From Brachyhypopomus gauderio (Eukaryota > Chordata > Actinopteri > Gymnotiformes > Hypopomidae): a stretch of DNA of 64,000 bases. The stretch is from assembly GCF_052324685.1 (NCBI RefSeq), contig NC_135223.1, positions 10,841,766 to 10,905,765 on the forward strand. Direction: 5' to 3'. The position numbers and the translations under genes are program-made. The notes below the pieces were generated by a model, which was not told the DNA's origin, searched no databases, and saw nothing but the letters and a program-made list of their open reading frames with translations. Every line of letters starts with the position of its first letter. The stretch's first letter is position 1. Below, in pieces: positions 13,861 through 24,020 of the stretch.

Positions 13861-14166
13861 ATCGATTTTTCAGTAGAGTACTCGATTACTGAAATGCTCG
13901 ATAGCTGCAGCCCTATTTTAAAGGAAATTTTTTTTTCTCAAATTAGATACAGTGATTTGCGGTACACCTGCCAGATCGTTTGTTAAGAATACGAAGGCAC
14001 ATAATGGCTATCATGGGTGTGACAAATGTGAACAGCCTGGGCAGCGTATAAATGGAAGAATGACATACCCCTTAACCACATTCATACCTAGGACAGATAA
14101 GTCATTTGAACAAAGACATAATGAGGAGCACCACCATGAGGGCCCACATGCTTTTGAAGGATGTAC

Positions 14167-14553
14167 CAGGGTACCCACGGGTCCTTAAAAAGTCTTAAAT
14201 TTAGTTTTCCATATTCAAGGCCTAAAAATGTCTGGAATTTTATAAGGGGAGGCATTAAATTATTATAAGTGTGCATTGCTCAGTTGTTCTGTTTTATTTT
14301 AAGGACGATATGTATATTATCATTTCCGCAACGGCCGTATACTCCGCATGGTAGATGGCGCGATGTGAACTTGGCCAATTTTTGTTTTGCCGCCACACCC
14401 CCCGTCAACAATTTTTGTCGTTCCCCGCCCCCCAGGTCAACGATGTGGAACACACCTGCATCCCCAGTAATAGTATTATTTTTTCTTGTGAGAGGTATTA
14501 AAAAGGTCTTAAAAGTCATTGAATTTGAGATTTAAAAATGTGCAGATACCCTG
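14167..14553. mobile_element. TIR element, CAGGGTACCCACGGG family
   Basis: The ends are CAGGGTACCCACGGGTCCTT and GTGCAGATACCCTG, with interior motifs CTTAAA and TCTTAAAAG near both ends. The repeat GATGTA flanks it (14160-14165 and 14554-14559). It interrupts the TNP2-like coding sequence. The same family hits the HECT gene at 55971-57524. Confidence 0.75.
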
Positions 14554-15828
14554 GATGTAGCGTAGGCAAGATATCTCAGTTCCCTCTGGACTATATGTAT
14601 CTTCTGTTTGGGGGTTGTCCGAAAGTTGTTGCTAATTTGGTTAAGAGGCCCTTTAACAACCAGGTTACCATCTAAGAATGTTAACAGGATTTCAGACCAT
14701 TTGAGAGAAATGCGCTCCCATGTGCCAGTGGAATTTGCCAGACGACCGAGGTCACTCAGTGAAATTGACCGTTGGAAAGCAACAGAATTTAGGGAATTTC
14801 TCCTCTACCGTGGACCTGTAGTTTTGGCCTCTTTGATTGATGTTAATATGTACAACAACTTCATGCTTCTTTCTGCTGGCATCTCTATTCTTATAAGCCC
14901 ACATTTGTCTTTAAGACATGCACTGAATGCACAGACATTACTGGAGAGCTTCGTCAGTCATTTTGGTGAAATATATGGCCAGCATGAAATTGTTTACAAT
15001 GTACATGGTTTGGTTCATATTCCACAAGATGTTATGTTGCATGGATGTCTTGGATTATGTGGATGAATTTTCTTCATAAACTGAAAAAAATTGTAAGAAA
15101 AGCACACTATCCTCTCTAGCAGATTCTGAGAAGGGTATCAGAAAAACAGAACACTCCTAAACATACAAAACCAGAAATCCATCTAAAGAAAGCACACTTT
15201 GTTGGACCACTTTTAAACAAGAGTATCCTGCCAGTGAAAAGACAAGAATCAGGAAAGAATCCATACCTTACATTCTATAAGGGAGGATGAAGAATATCTG
15301 GACTCGATTCTTGCCACACAAACAGCCAATAAAACCGTCCCTGTGACTGGCAAAGAAAGAGACGTTTCTCTGCATTGTCACTGGGATGTACTGGGGGCAA
15401 AGCCTAAGCTCATCTTGGCTTCAACTCCTAATCCCGTTAACAACAACAATGATAAGGGCTGGACTCTTGTTCGGGGGAAGGAACGTAGCAAAAACCAGCA
15501 CGGCAGCAGCGGCAAGCAGCAATCTTCAGAACAGAACATTCTCTTAAATAACAGATATGAAGCTCTCGCCCCAACAGAAGTAGCAGAAATTGAGCAGTCT
15601 CATCACAACACACTGCCTCCCTATCCAGGACATCAAGGACATCAAGCGCACCCCAATCAGCATACCAACCACCAGGCTGCCAACTGTGTGAGCCAGCAGC
15701 ATGCTAACAAGCATGCTAAGAGTCGTCCCAACCAGCTTGCAATCCGTGCCAGTCGACTGCTAACTAATAAGCATGCTAATAGGGTTAGCCATCGGGGTGC
15801 TAACCATGTTGGCCATCGGGGTGATAAC

Positions 15829-16059
15829 CAGTGTTCTCAAGTCTCACGCATTGAGAGTGACACACGCATTTGACCGTCTTCACACGCTCACACGCCACAC
15901 TTCCGATTTCACACGGCGAAAGAAAAAATCTAGTTTACTTACCTCTGATCCATATCTATGTCGCCCTCCACTGGCGATCGATCGCAATATACAACGTATA
16001 CAACCCCCCCCCCCCCCCCCCCCCACACTCTGAAATGAATTCTAAACTTGAGAGCCCTG
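15829..16059. mobile_element. hAT MITE with perfect 8-bp target duplication
   Basis: The ends are CAGTGTTCTCAAGT and ACTTGAGAGCCCTG, inverted to each other. The flanking octamer GTGATAAC is repeated exactly at 15821-15828 and 16060-16067. It contains a run of about 22 C near 16003-16024. A related but diverged piece lies at 28350-28443. Confidence 0.9.
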
Positions 16060-16065
16060 GTGATA

Positions 16066-16150
16066 ACCATGTTGGCCATCGGGGTGCTAACCATGTTGGC
16101 CATCGGGGTGCTAACCATGTTGGCCATCGGGGTGCTAACCATGTTAGCCG
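16066..16150 (+). repeat. 24-bp coding tandem repeat (NHVGHRGA)
   Basis: The unit is CATGTTGGCCATCGGGGTGCTAAC, present about three and a half times here and once or twice upstream of the MITE (about 15785-15828). It encodes repeated NHVGHRGA within LINE ORF1. Confidence 0.85.
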
Positions 16151-16980
16151 CCGAGGCATTAACGGTGAAAGGAGACGAGGAACACCGCCACAGCCCAAAA
16201 CGCTGCTGATTGGGGACTCAGTCATCAGAGATGTATGGAGCAACAGCATTAAGGCCTTTTGCTTTCCTCGTGTTACTGTCTGTGAAGTGATACCCATGAT
16301 TCCACGCATATTGCATGATCATCCAGCAACGGAAAGACTGATTGTACATGTCGGCTCTAGCGATGTTTACAAACAACAGTCTGAGATTCTGAAACAGGAT
16401 TTTAACCATCTGCTCGACATTCTGGAGTTTTCCCGGTGTAAAGTGTTCATTTCTGGACCAATACCAACTGCACGTCGGGCAGTGGTCACTTTACCAGACT
16501 GCTGGCTCACTACAGCCTGTGCTCATCGGAAGGTAAACTTCATTGACAATTTCAACATCTTTTGGAGGTGTCCTGAGCTTTTTAAACCTGATCAGCTTCA
16601 CCCTAACAGGGCTGGGACTCAAATGCTTGTGGATAATCTAATAAATGGAATCACTCACATGCGGAACCTGCACCCAACCGGCAGCAGTAACGTCAGTCAA
16701 AGGAGCCCGCCGTCTCCTGTCAGAGAATCTGTCCAAAGTCTCAGAGGTAAACTCCAGGAGATTAAAGAGGTTCTGCAACATTACAGTCTGCAGTCTCGTA
16801 GGAACTCACCTACTTCTCCTGCACACTCAGTGAATTCTCAGGTCTGACACACTGGAACCCATGCTCCTAGTCAGTGTTACATTCCAGTTCTTTTAAATAG
16901 TCGGTGGCATGGTTCTCAGAATCGAAATAAAAATGTAATCAGAAGAAAACATAAGGGCACAAAACACTGTAAAACAAAAT

Positions 16981-19820
16981 TTGATCCCAGTGAAATGCAA
17001 AAGTGATGTAAGCGATGCTGATCAAACACATCAAGTCTTCAAAGTCTCCTTACTAAACGTCCGTTCACTCACAAACAAGTCTTTCATAATAGCTAAATTA
17101 ATTGAAGATTATTGTCTGGACTTTCTTTTTCTAACAGAGACTTGGCTCGATAGCAATGGAGCAATAGTGCTAAATGAAGCTTCGCCTCCTGACTTTAACT
17201 ATTTTAATGTCTCTAGAGTAAATAAGAGAGGTGGTGGTGTTGCATGTTTTTACCATAAAGCATTCCGCTGTAAGCAGATCTCATTAGGGGAACATCCTAC
17301 GTTTGAATATCTGGCAGTACAACTCAACAGTACTTATTCAGTTCTTTCGATTGTTATCCATCATCCTCCCAGACTACATGCAGATTTTCTTGAAGATTTT
17401 GAAGAAATGCTTTCAAGGGTTTTAATTGATTTTGATTATGTTTTAATTGCTGGGGATTTTAATATTCACATGGATATATCCACAAATCCAATCACTTCAG
17501 AGTTCATGAGGATGCTTAACTCTTTTGATCTCATACAGCATGTATCAGGCCCAACTCATAAGCATGGCCACATTTTAGATTTGATCATTTCTAAACGCAT
17601 AGAGGTTAATAATACTGAAATTATTGATGTTGCAATCTCTGACCATTTTGGTGTATTTTTCAATGTCATTATCAACTAGAACACTCAGTAAAAAGTGCAC
17701 AATTACCAAGCGTTATTTCAGTGCTCGCAGTGCCGTGGCCTTCACAGACATGATACAGTCCCTCCCTCCTCTCTCAGAAAATGGGAAAGAGCTAGTTGAA
17801 ACATTCACACACAGAGTTAGGAACTGTATTGATGCTGTGGCACCAAAGGTAATTAAAATTATGTCTGGTAAAATTAAAATGCCCTGGAGAAATACTCCAT
17901 CTATAGTAAAATTTAGGCAAGATTGTAGGCAGGCTGAGAGACGTTGGCGAAGGTCAAAATTGCAAGTACATTTTGATATTTATAAAACAACATTGCACAA
18001 TTACAACAGTGAAGTGAAATCAGCAAGGAAAAACTATTTCTCTACCTTAATCAATTCATCAAATAATAACTCAGCTGTCTTGTTCAGAAGTATAGATCAG
18101 CTAGTAAAACTCACCTCCTGTGTCTTCCCTGAGACTGTTTCAGTTGAAAAATGTGATGAGTTTGCAATATTTTTTAGGGACAAGATTACTAGTATAAGGC
18201 AGAACATAGCTACAAGCACTAATAGACTATCAACCCTTATATCAGTTACTCAGCCTAACTTTAATATGTCTTATTTCCAAGAAGTTGACATGGTAACACT
18301 ACTTGATGTGATTTCATCACTAAAATCCTCTACTTGTGAACTGGACCCTCTACCAACAAGCTTTTTCAAGCAGGTTCTGAGCTCATTAGCAAATGAAGTT
18401 CCAAGGATTGTTAATCAGTCTCTGCAATTGGGTGAATTCCCTAACATTTTTAAAACAGCAATGGTTAAACCACTATTGAAGAACAGAAATCTTGATTCCA
18501 CAATTCTCAATAATTATCGACCTATATCTAACCTTTCCTTTCTCAGCAAACTCATTGAAAAAGTTGTGTCAATCTAGTTAAATGATTATGTCAAAGTAAA
18601 TCAAATAAATGACACTTTTCAATCTGGTTTGAGAGCTCTCCATAGCACTGAAACAGCCCTAGTTAAGGTAGTAAATGATTTGAGATTGAATAAGGATGCA
18701 GGCAAACTCTCAGTCCTTTTTCTGCTAGATTTAAGCGCCGCTTTTGACACCGTTGATCATGAAATACTTCTTGATCGACTACAGAGTTGGGTAGGCCTTA
18801 GTGGCTTAGTCTTAAGACTGGTTTAGATCATACCTAACTGGGCGTGATTACTGTGTAGCATTAGGTACCTCTTCCTCCACACGTCAAAAAATTACTTGTG
18901 GGGTCCCCCAAGGATCAATTCTTGGGCCATTACTATTCAACCTATATATGCTTCCGTTACCACATATTAATAAACATGGTATTAGTTATCATCAATATGC
19001 AGATGACACCCAACTTTACATTTCTCTAGAACCTAAAGCCCTAAAATCAATTTGCTCACTGTTTGACTGCATAGATGATATACAGACATGGATGTCTGAC
19101 AATTTTCTGCAATTAAATAAACAGAAGACAGAGGTTCTTGTTCTTAGCAGTGATTCACAAAGGAATGATGTCCAGACTTATTTAAATCAAATGAATCTAA
19201 ATGCCAGTCAATGTGTTAAGAACCTGGGCGTCACCTTTGATAATGAGCTCAGCTTCAAATCACACATCATGACTACATGCAAGACAGTTTATTTTCACCT
19301 TCGAAACATTGCTAAGGTCCGAGATATGCTCTCTCCTGCTGACAGTGAAAAACTTGTCCATGCATTTATCACATCAAGGCTAGATTATTGTAATGCTGTT
19401 CTATCTGCTCTTCCAAAGAGCTCTATTTCGCACTTACAGAGAGTTCAGAATGCAGCTGCAAGGGTTCTGACCTGCAGGAGAAAGAGAGATCATATTACAC
19501 CTGCACTCCACTCACTGCACTGGTTACCTGTCAGCTTTAGAATAGATTTTAAGGTTCTAGTCTTGGTTGTCTTCATGGTCTTGCCCCTCTTTACCTCAGT
19601 GAAATGATGGTTAGATATGTTCCAGTCAGGTCTCTCAGGTCTTCAAACAGTAATCTACTGGTGATTCCTAAAAGCCGATTAAAGATCGGTGAGGGTGCCT
19701 TTAGCCACTATGGCCCAAAGCTCTGGAATTCTCTTCCTGAAGAGCTCAGAGGCATTTCATCCCTGAATAGTTTCAAGCACAGTCTCAAAACATTCCGGTT
19801 TAGATCTGCTTTTAGTTAGT
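16981..19820 (+). pseudogene. L2 LINE ORF2 (endonuclease and reverse transcriptase), broken
   Basis: The AP endonuclease part (about 17035-17675) shows SLLNVRSLTNKS, FLFLTETWLD, GGGVACFY, IAGDFNIH and ISDHFGVFF, with the expected catalytic residues. The reverse transcriptase follows with NNYRPISNLSFLSKLIEKV, LLDLSAAFDTVDHEILLDRL, GVPQGSILGPLLFNLY and the catalytic YADDTQLY box near 18990. The C-terminal part ends in WLPVSFRIDFKVL and GPKLWNSLPEELR. The frame changes near 17660, 18800 and 19600, and there is an in-frame TAG at about 18575, so this copy cannot make the protein. The motifs place it in the L2 clade. Confidence 0.85.
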
Positions 19821-20037
19821 TATTTAGTTTATTCTGTTATTTTATTATTTGTCACCTTATTTAATAATTTTATTGTTTATTTTCTTTTTATACTTTACTT
19901 TTTTACATTTTATGTTATTTTAATATTTTATCTTTAATTTCTTTTAACATTTTCTTTTTGTCTTATCTCCTTTTTATGTTTTTTTTTTTTAATTATACTG
20001 TAAAGCACTTTGAGTTGCATGTAAGTATGAAAGGTGC
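19821..20037 (+). other. L2 LINE 3' UTR
   Basis: T- and ATTT-rich sequence ending in CACTTTGAGTTGCATGTAAG and AAGGTGC, where the LTR element is inserted. The remainder of the tail resumes at 22557. Confidence 0.75.
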
Positions 20038-20574
20038 TGTCACGTAGGGCTACGCCCCCCTCTCCCCGCTGTCACTCCAATGTCTGTTCCTCGTGTTTTC
20101 TGTTATTCCTTGCCCGTTAATCCCGCCCCGCTCGTTGGTCTTCGTGATTCCTTGTTTGTTACCACGCCCCTGTGTCATTGTTATCACCTGTCCCTTGTTT
20201 CAGTTCAGTGTATAAGTCCCAGTGATTCCCCAGTCTGGTTATCTGTGGTTTTGTTCATTCTGTTCTTTCGTGGTCCTGATCCCAAGCTTTCGTGTTGCCG
20301 TGTCCGTGTATGTTTATCCTGTTCGTAAGTACGTCTTGTTATTGCTGCCCAGTTGCCCTGTGTATTCTGTTTGGTTTAGTTGCTCTGCGTTCTACCCGTG
20401 TTTTGTTTCTAGTATTCGTTCTGTCATGTCTCTCCGTGTTTCGTGTTCGGACTCCCTCTCGGATTTGACCAATGCTTTCCTCCTTGACCCTGAGTTTGGT
20501 ATTCCCTTTATTAAATCTCGCTCATCTCTGCATTTGTGTCCGTCTCCTCGCTCCGTGGCGCGAGCCACGTTACA
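20038..20574 (+). repeat. 5' LTR
   Basis: Begins TGTCACG and ends TTACA. It is nearly identical to the 3' LTR at 22020-22556. Confidence 0.9.
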
Positions 20575-22019
20575 TAACCACAGATCTAACCAGGACACAG
20601 CGAGAGAGCGAGACTCCGGTGAGTTTAGTCGCTGTAACGAGTCGTTGGCTGCTTCCGTGCAGTTTAACTCTCATGTGTTACAGCGCGAACGAGCCGGAGA
20701 CAGGAATACCCCTGGCGCTGTGGGAACACGGAAGTCTCCTATTGAGCGCTGGGAGTCTGCCCCGCTTGGCGAACACCACAGGGGTGAGCAACCTGTGGTG
20801 CAAGCAGCGGGCAGACGGAACGAGCGCACAGACGAGCCGTGGCTTAACCCTCGGTTGGCTCTCAACGGCTGCTGCGAGCTCCCGACGCCTCAGAGGAGGC
20901 GGAGCCATCGCAGAGAGAGCCACCGAGGGGCGTGTGTGTCTGTGTGTTCTTCCAGGCTCGCCCAGGACCCCGTGGAAGAGGACCTCCCTCCGCTGATTCC
21001 GGAAGCCGCTCCCTGAAGGCCCCCCAAGAATTTTTTGGGGGGGAGTAATAGCCACTCACCCCAGGAGTGGCCGGCTCGGACCCGGGAGGACGTCAGTGCG
21101 GCGGACACGCCCCCCCGAGGACGTCAGTGCGGCGGACACGCCCCCCCGAGGACGTCAGTGCGGCGGACACGCCCCCCCGAGGACGTCTCGTCCACGCCGG
21201 TTCCTGTCCCCCGCGACCCAGGAGAGGTCGTCCACGCCGGCTCCTGTTCCCGCTGCCCGCCAGCGGACCCTGCCTGGTCCCGCTGCCCGTCTGCCGGCTC
21301 CTGGTCCCGCTGCCCGTCTGCCGGCTCCTGTTCCCGCTGCCCGTCTGCCGGCTCCTGTGCCCGCCGCCCGGCCGCGCCTGTGCCCGCCGCCCGGCCGCGC
21401 CTGTGCCCGCCGCCCCTGTGCCCGCCGCCCGGCCGCGCCTGTGCCCGCCGCCCGGCCGCGCCTGTGCCCGCCGCCCGGCCGCGCCTGTGCCCGCCCACGC
21501 CTGTAACCCCAGAGACTGTGCTGCCCTCTATTGGGCCTGGACTTTGTGTGCCCCCTGCTCTGCCCTGTACTCCTGTCTTGTTGCCCGTGTTCCCCTTGCT
21601 CCCTTGTTCTGTCCCTGGTTTTGTGCTGGTCCCAGTCCCTGTGTGTCTACCTGTTCGTGTCCTTGTGCCCGTTCCTGTGCCTGGTGGTGTCGTCTCTGTC
21701 CCGGTCCCCGTGTCTGTTACCCGAGTTGTCACTCACCTTGTTCCTGTCCCTGTCACTGTTGTCCAAGCCGTGTTTGCCTCAGTGTTCTCCTCTGCCCTGT
21801 CCCCTGGCCCGACTCCCGTGTCTGTTCCCAGTCCTGCTCCCGTGCCTCGCCCTGTCCCTGCCTGTGACACCATACCCCAGCCCAGCTCCTGGCCGGTCTC
21901 TGGTTCCCCTGTCTCTGCCCTGCCTCTGTCTCCTTGTCCTGCTTTGTCCTGTCCTGGTCCGTTTCCCTGTCCTGTCTGCCCTTGCGTGCCCCGGAGTGGC
22001 ACGCTTTGAGGGGGGGTAC

Positions 22020-22556
22020 TGTCACGTAGGGCTACGCCCCCTCTCCCCGCTGTCACTCCAATGTCTGTTCCTCGTGTTTTCTGTTATTCCTTGCCCGTTA
22101 ATCCCGCCCCGCTCGTTGGTCTTCGTGATTCCTTGTTTGTTACCACGCCCCTGTGTCATTGTTATCACCTGTCCCTTGTTTCAGTTCAGTGTTATAAGTC
22201 CCAGTGATTCCCCAGTCTGGTTATCTGTGGTTTTGTTCATTCTGTTCTTTCGTGGTCCTGATCCCAAGCTTTCATGTTGCCGTGTTCGTGTATGTTTATC
22301 CTGTTCGTAAGTACGTCTTGTTATTGCTGCCCAGTTGCCCTGTGTATTCTGTTTGGTTTAGTTGCTCTGCGTTCTACCCGTGTTTTGTTTCTAGTATTCG
22401 TTCTGTCATGTCTCTCCGTGTTTCGTGTTCGGACTCCCTCTCGGATTTGACCAATGCTTTCCTCCTTGACCCTGAGTTTGGTATTCCCTTTATTAAATCT
22501 CGCTCATCTCTGCATTTGTGTCCGTCTCCTCGCTCCGTGGCGCGAGCCACGTTACA
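22020..22556 (+). repeat. 3' LTR
   Basis: Begins TGTCACG directly after a G-rich tract and ends TTACA before the duplicated GGTGC. Confidence 0.9.
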
Positions 22557-22599
22557 GGTGCTATACAAATAAAGATTATTATTATTATTATTTTTATAT

Positions 22600-23400
22600 A
22601 ATACCAGGAGATGTTTGCTGAAAAGTGGACAATTAAAATCTCAAGAGGAAACAACATTTTCTTTATTGGTGATGAAGTTTGTGTCATTCGTAATATTGTG
22701 GAGTGCTCTGGCGGAATCTATGTGTTATACAGAGCTTTTGCGGAACGGTCAGTTTTTTTTTGAGTATCCATTTGGCTCAGACTTCCTCAACGTCTATGTT
22801 GTCTCTCTTACTGGATGAACTGAAATGTGCCAAAATCAGACATTACACGGAAATGTGTAGCATTGCCTCACAGAGATAAATTGGTGGTTATACCATTACT
22901 GCATACCTTCTAAACCCAAGGGCCGGCATGTCATTTCACTGTGACCCAGTTTTTGATCAGCACTGCTACAAAAAAAGTGGAAATTTTCTTCACTGACTGA
23001 ATTTTGAGCTGTATGCACTATTGTGAAGTGCTCTGATAAAAAACTCATGCAGAGCAGTCAGAATTTTTTCAGTCAGATATTCTTTCTGAATATCCATTTC
23101 ACTTGGACTACCTCATTGTTTTACTTGCTTACTTCTCACATTAACTCATGCTGAAAACAAGTCTCTGATCAGGAGTAGACAAAACGGCAAGAGAACATAT
23201 TTTCAACACTGACAATGAAATTTGTGCCATTTGTACTGTTGTAGAGTGCTCTGATTAAATATTTTACAGAGCTCAGTCTGCTTTTTTGAGGATCCATTTT
23301 GCTTGGACTTCTATGTTGTGTTTTAGTAATTGGATAGACAGAAATGTGTATCAGCACTCACACTTCCTCTTCTCCTACTTCTGAATGTAAGTTATTGAGT
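22600..23400 (+). pseudogene. 3' part of the TNP2-like gene with three tandem copies of a C-terminal segment
   Basis: After the LINE, the interrupted transposon gene appears to resume. About 22610-22840, 22960-23160 and 23165-23360 are three diverged tandem copies of one roughly 200-bp segment. Shared landmarks are a (GTG/GAC)AATTAAAA or GAAATTT start, TTGT(G/A)GAGTGCTCTG, a GAGC...CAGT stretch and TATCCATTT...TTGGACT. The first copy reads WTIKISRGNNIFFIGDEVCV and IVECSGGIYVLYRAF. Stops interrupt all three. Membership in the transposase gene is inferred from position and style. Confidence 0.45.
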
Positions 23401-24020
23401 CATAGTCATTTCATTTTGTAGTGCACATAGAATTCTTACAGCTGTGTTGTTTGTTTAATAACATTATAAAGAAGTACACTTGTCACAAGGAAAGATTTAT
23501 CAATTAACTAGGTAACGCTATGTTATCACAGTGTTAAAGTAATAGAACACAGGATGTTATTGTAAGTAATGCCTCTGTGATGGGGTCAAAGGAACGAGCT
23601 GAAGGTAAGTACTGTAGATCATTGCAGATGTGATGTTATTTGCAAAAACACACTGCTTACTATGTTCTGTGATCTGCACTCACAGTATAACCTGCAGCTC
23701 GTTCTTCAGCTCCTCACAGTGTTAGGGAAATTTAACTCTTTTTCCTTACAGGCTTTTCTTATCTGTTTGTTACTTCTTATTGTGCATTCTTGTCCTATTT
23801 TCTTATTTATCTTATGCTTTCATTTTAGGACGAAGCAATAGGAATGACAAAATTGAAATTGAAATGATTGCTATTTCTATTGTTCTACTGTGAGCACATA
23901 CATGGGATACACATCTATTAGAGAATACTACCGAGTTATTTAAGGTAAAAAAAAAAAACCCTTAAAAAACACAAACCTAATATTATAACTAATTAATACT
24001 GATCATTTTTCACATTTCAG
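23400..24020. other. No recognisable feature between the two genes of the 19-kb transposon
   Basis: AT-rich sequence with an A run near 23948. It probably contains the 3' end of the transposase gene and the promoter or first intron of the DUF4806-like gene, which starts after TTTCACATTTCAG at 24020. Confidence 0.35.

Larger units (their letters stand above)
11060..13915 (-). mobile_element. hAT transposon (ZBED-type) inserted in the TNP2-like gene
   Basis: The ends are TAGGGGTGAAACGATTACTC (left) and, inverted on the right, TAGGGCTGCAGCTATCGAGC. Both continue into TCGAGTAAT motifs typical of fish hAT elements. Flanking octamers TTTCATAG and TTTTAAAG agree at six of eight positions, which fits an old 8-bp target duplication. 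A BED zinc-finger exon belonging to it lies at 13161-13352. A second hAT occupies 11272-13154 inside it. Confidence 0.75.
10301..15300 (+). pseudogene. TNP2-like transposase (Transposase_21 type), broken
   Basis: The gene codes for a large transposase found in many aquatic animals. The N-terminal part from ATG 10301 is charged (MSKAVSSCTIRRRARRDVQR) and includes a Ser/Glu-rich stretch. A frameshift near 10770 leads to YFGILNSLQKTL and then the core LQINVDGMQLFKSSSMQLWP and PAEIALFCGTRKPDSSVEF. A hAT stack splits it at 11060. After 13945 it resumes with ICGTPARSFVKNTKAHNGYH, GCDKCEQPG (a Cys/His cluster) and RTDKSFEQRHNEEHH. It is split again at 14167, then continues with VRKLLLIWLRGPL, EFARRPRSLSEIDRWKATEF, REFLLYRGPVVL and HEIVYNVHGLVHIPQDV to about 15280, where the L2 LINE interrupts. 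Frames change at least three times, so it is not functional. Assignment to TNP2/DUF4218-type transposases is from motif memory. Confidence 0.65.
15343..16847 (+). pseudogene. L2 LINE ORF1 with esterase-like domain, interrupted by a MITE
   Basis: The protein has an N-terminal Gln/Asn/His-rich part (WTLVRGKERSKNQHG; LNNRYEALAP), a run of NHVGHRGA octapeptides, and a C-terminal esterase-like domain. That domain shows PKTLLIGDSVIRDVW, LIVHVGSSDVYKQQ and PDQLHPNRAGTQMLVDN, which look like the Gly-Asp-Ser, block III and Asp-x-x-His blocks of SGNH hydrolases. This domain is typical of ORF1 in L2/CR1 LINEs. The 231-bp MITE at 15829 splits the repeat part and changes the frame. Without the insertion the two sides would be continuous. 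Confidence 0.75.
20038..22556 (+). mobile_element. Non-autonomous LTR retrotransposon, young (fossil)
   Basis: Two 537-bp LTRs (20038-20574 and 22020-22556) begin TGTCACGTAGGGCTACGCC and end GCCACGTTACA. They differ at only about four places, so the insertion is recent. A 5-bp target duplication GGTGC lies at 20033-20037 and 22557-22561, inside the tail of the L2 LINE. A G-rich tract just before the second LTR (about 22005-22019) fits a polypurine tract. The internal 1.4 kb is GC-rich and proline/arginine-rich in translation, with no recognisable gag, protease, reverse transcriptase or integrase, so it depended on another element. Structurally it looks whole. Gypsy-type affinity is a guess from LTR style. 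Confidence 0.85.
15310..22590 (+). mobile_element. L2-clade LINE, nearly full length, carrying inserts
   Basis: It has an ORF1 with an esterase-like (SGNH) domain, and an ORF2 with AP endonuclease and reverse transcriptase. The 3' end, AAGGTGCTATACAAATAAAG followed by ATT repeats, is cut by an LTR element at 20038-22556. Removing the LTR element leaves about 4.7 kb. The 5' boundary is uncertain, being where the TNP2-like gene stops matching at about 15300. A MITE (15829-16059) interrupts ORF1. Several frame breaks make it inactive. Confidence 0.85.

Noticed and set aside
21035-22009. Long proline/arginine-rich open frames on both strands
   Set aside because: They result from GC-rich low-complexity DNA in the LTR element. 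No domain is recognisable in any frame.
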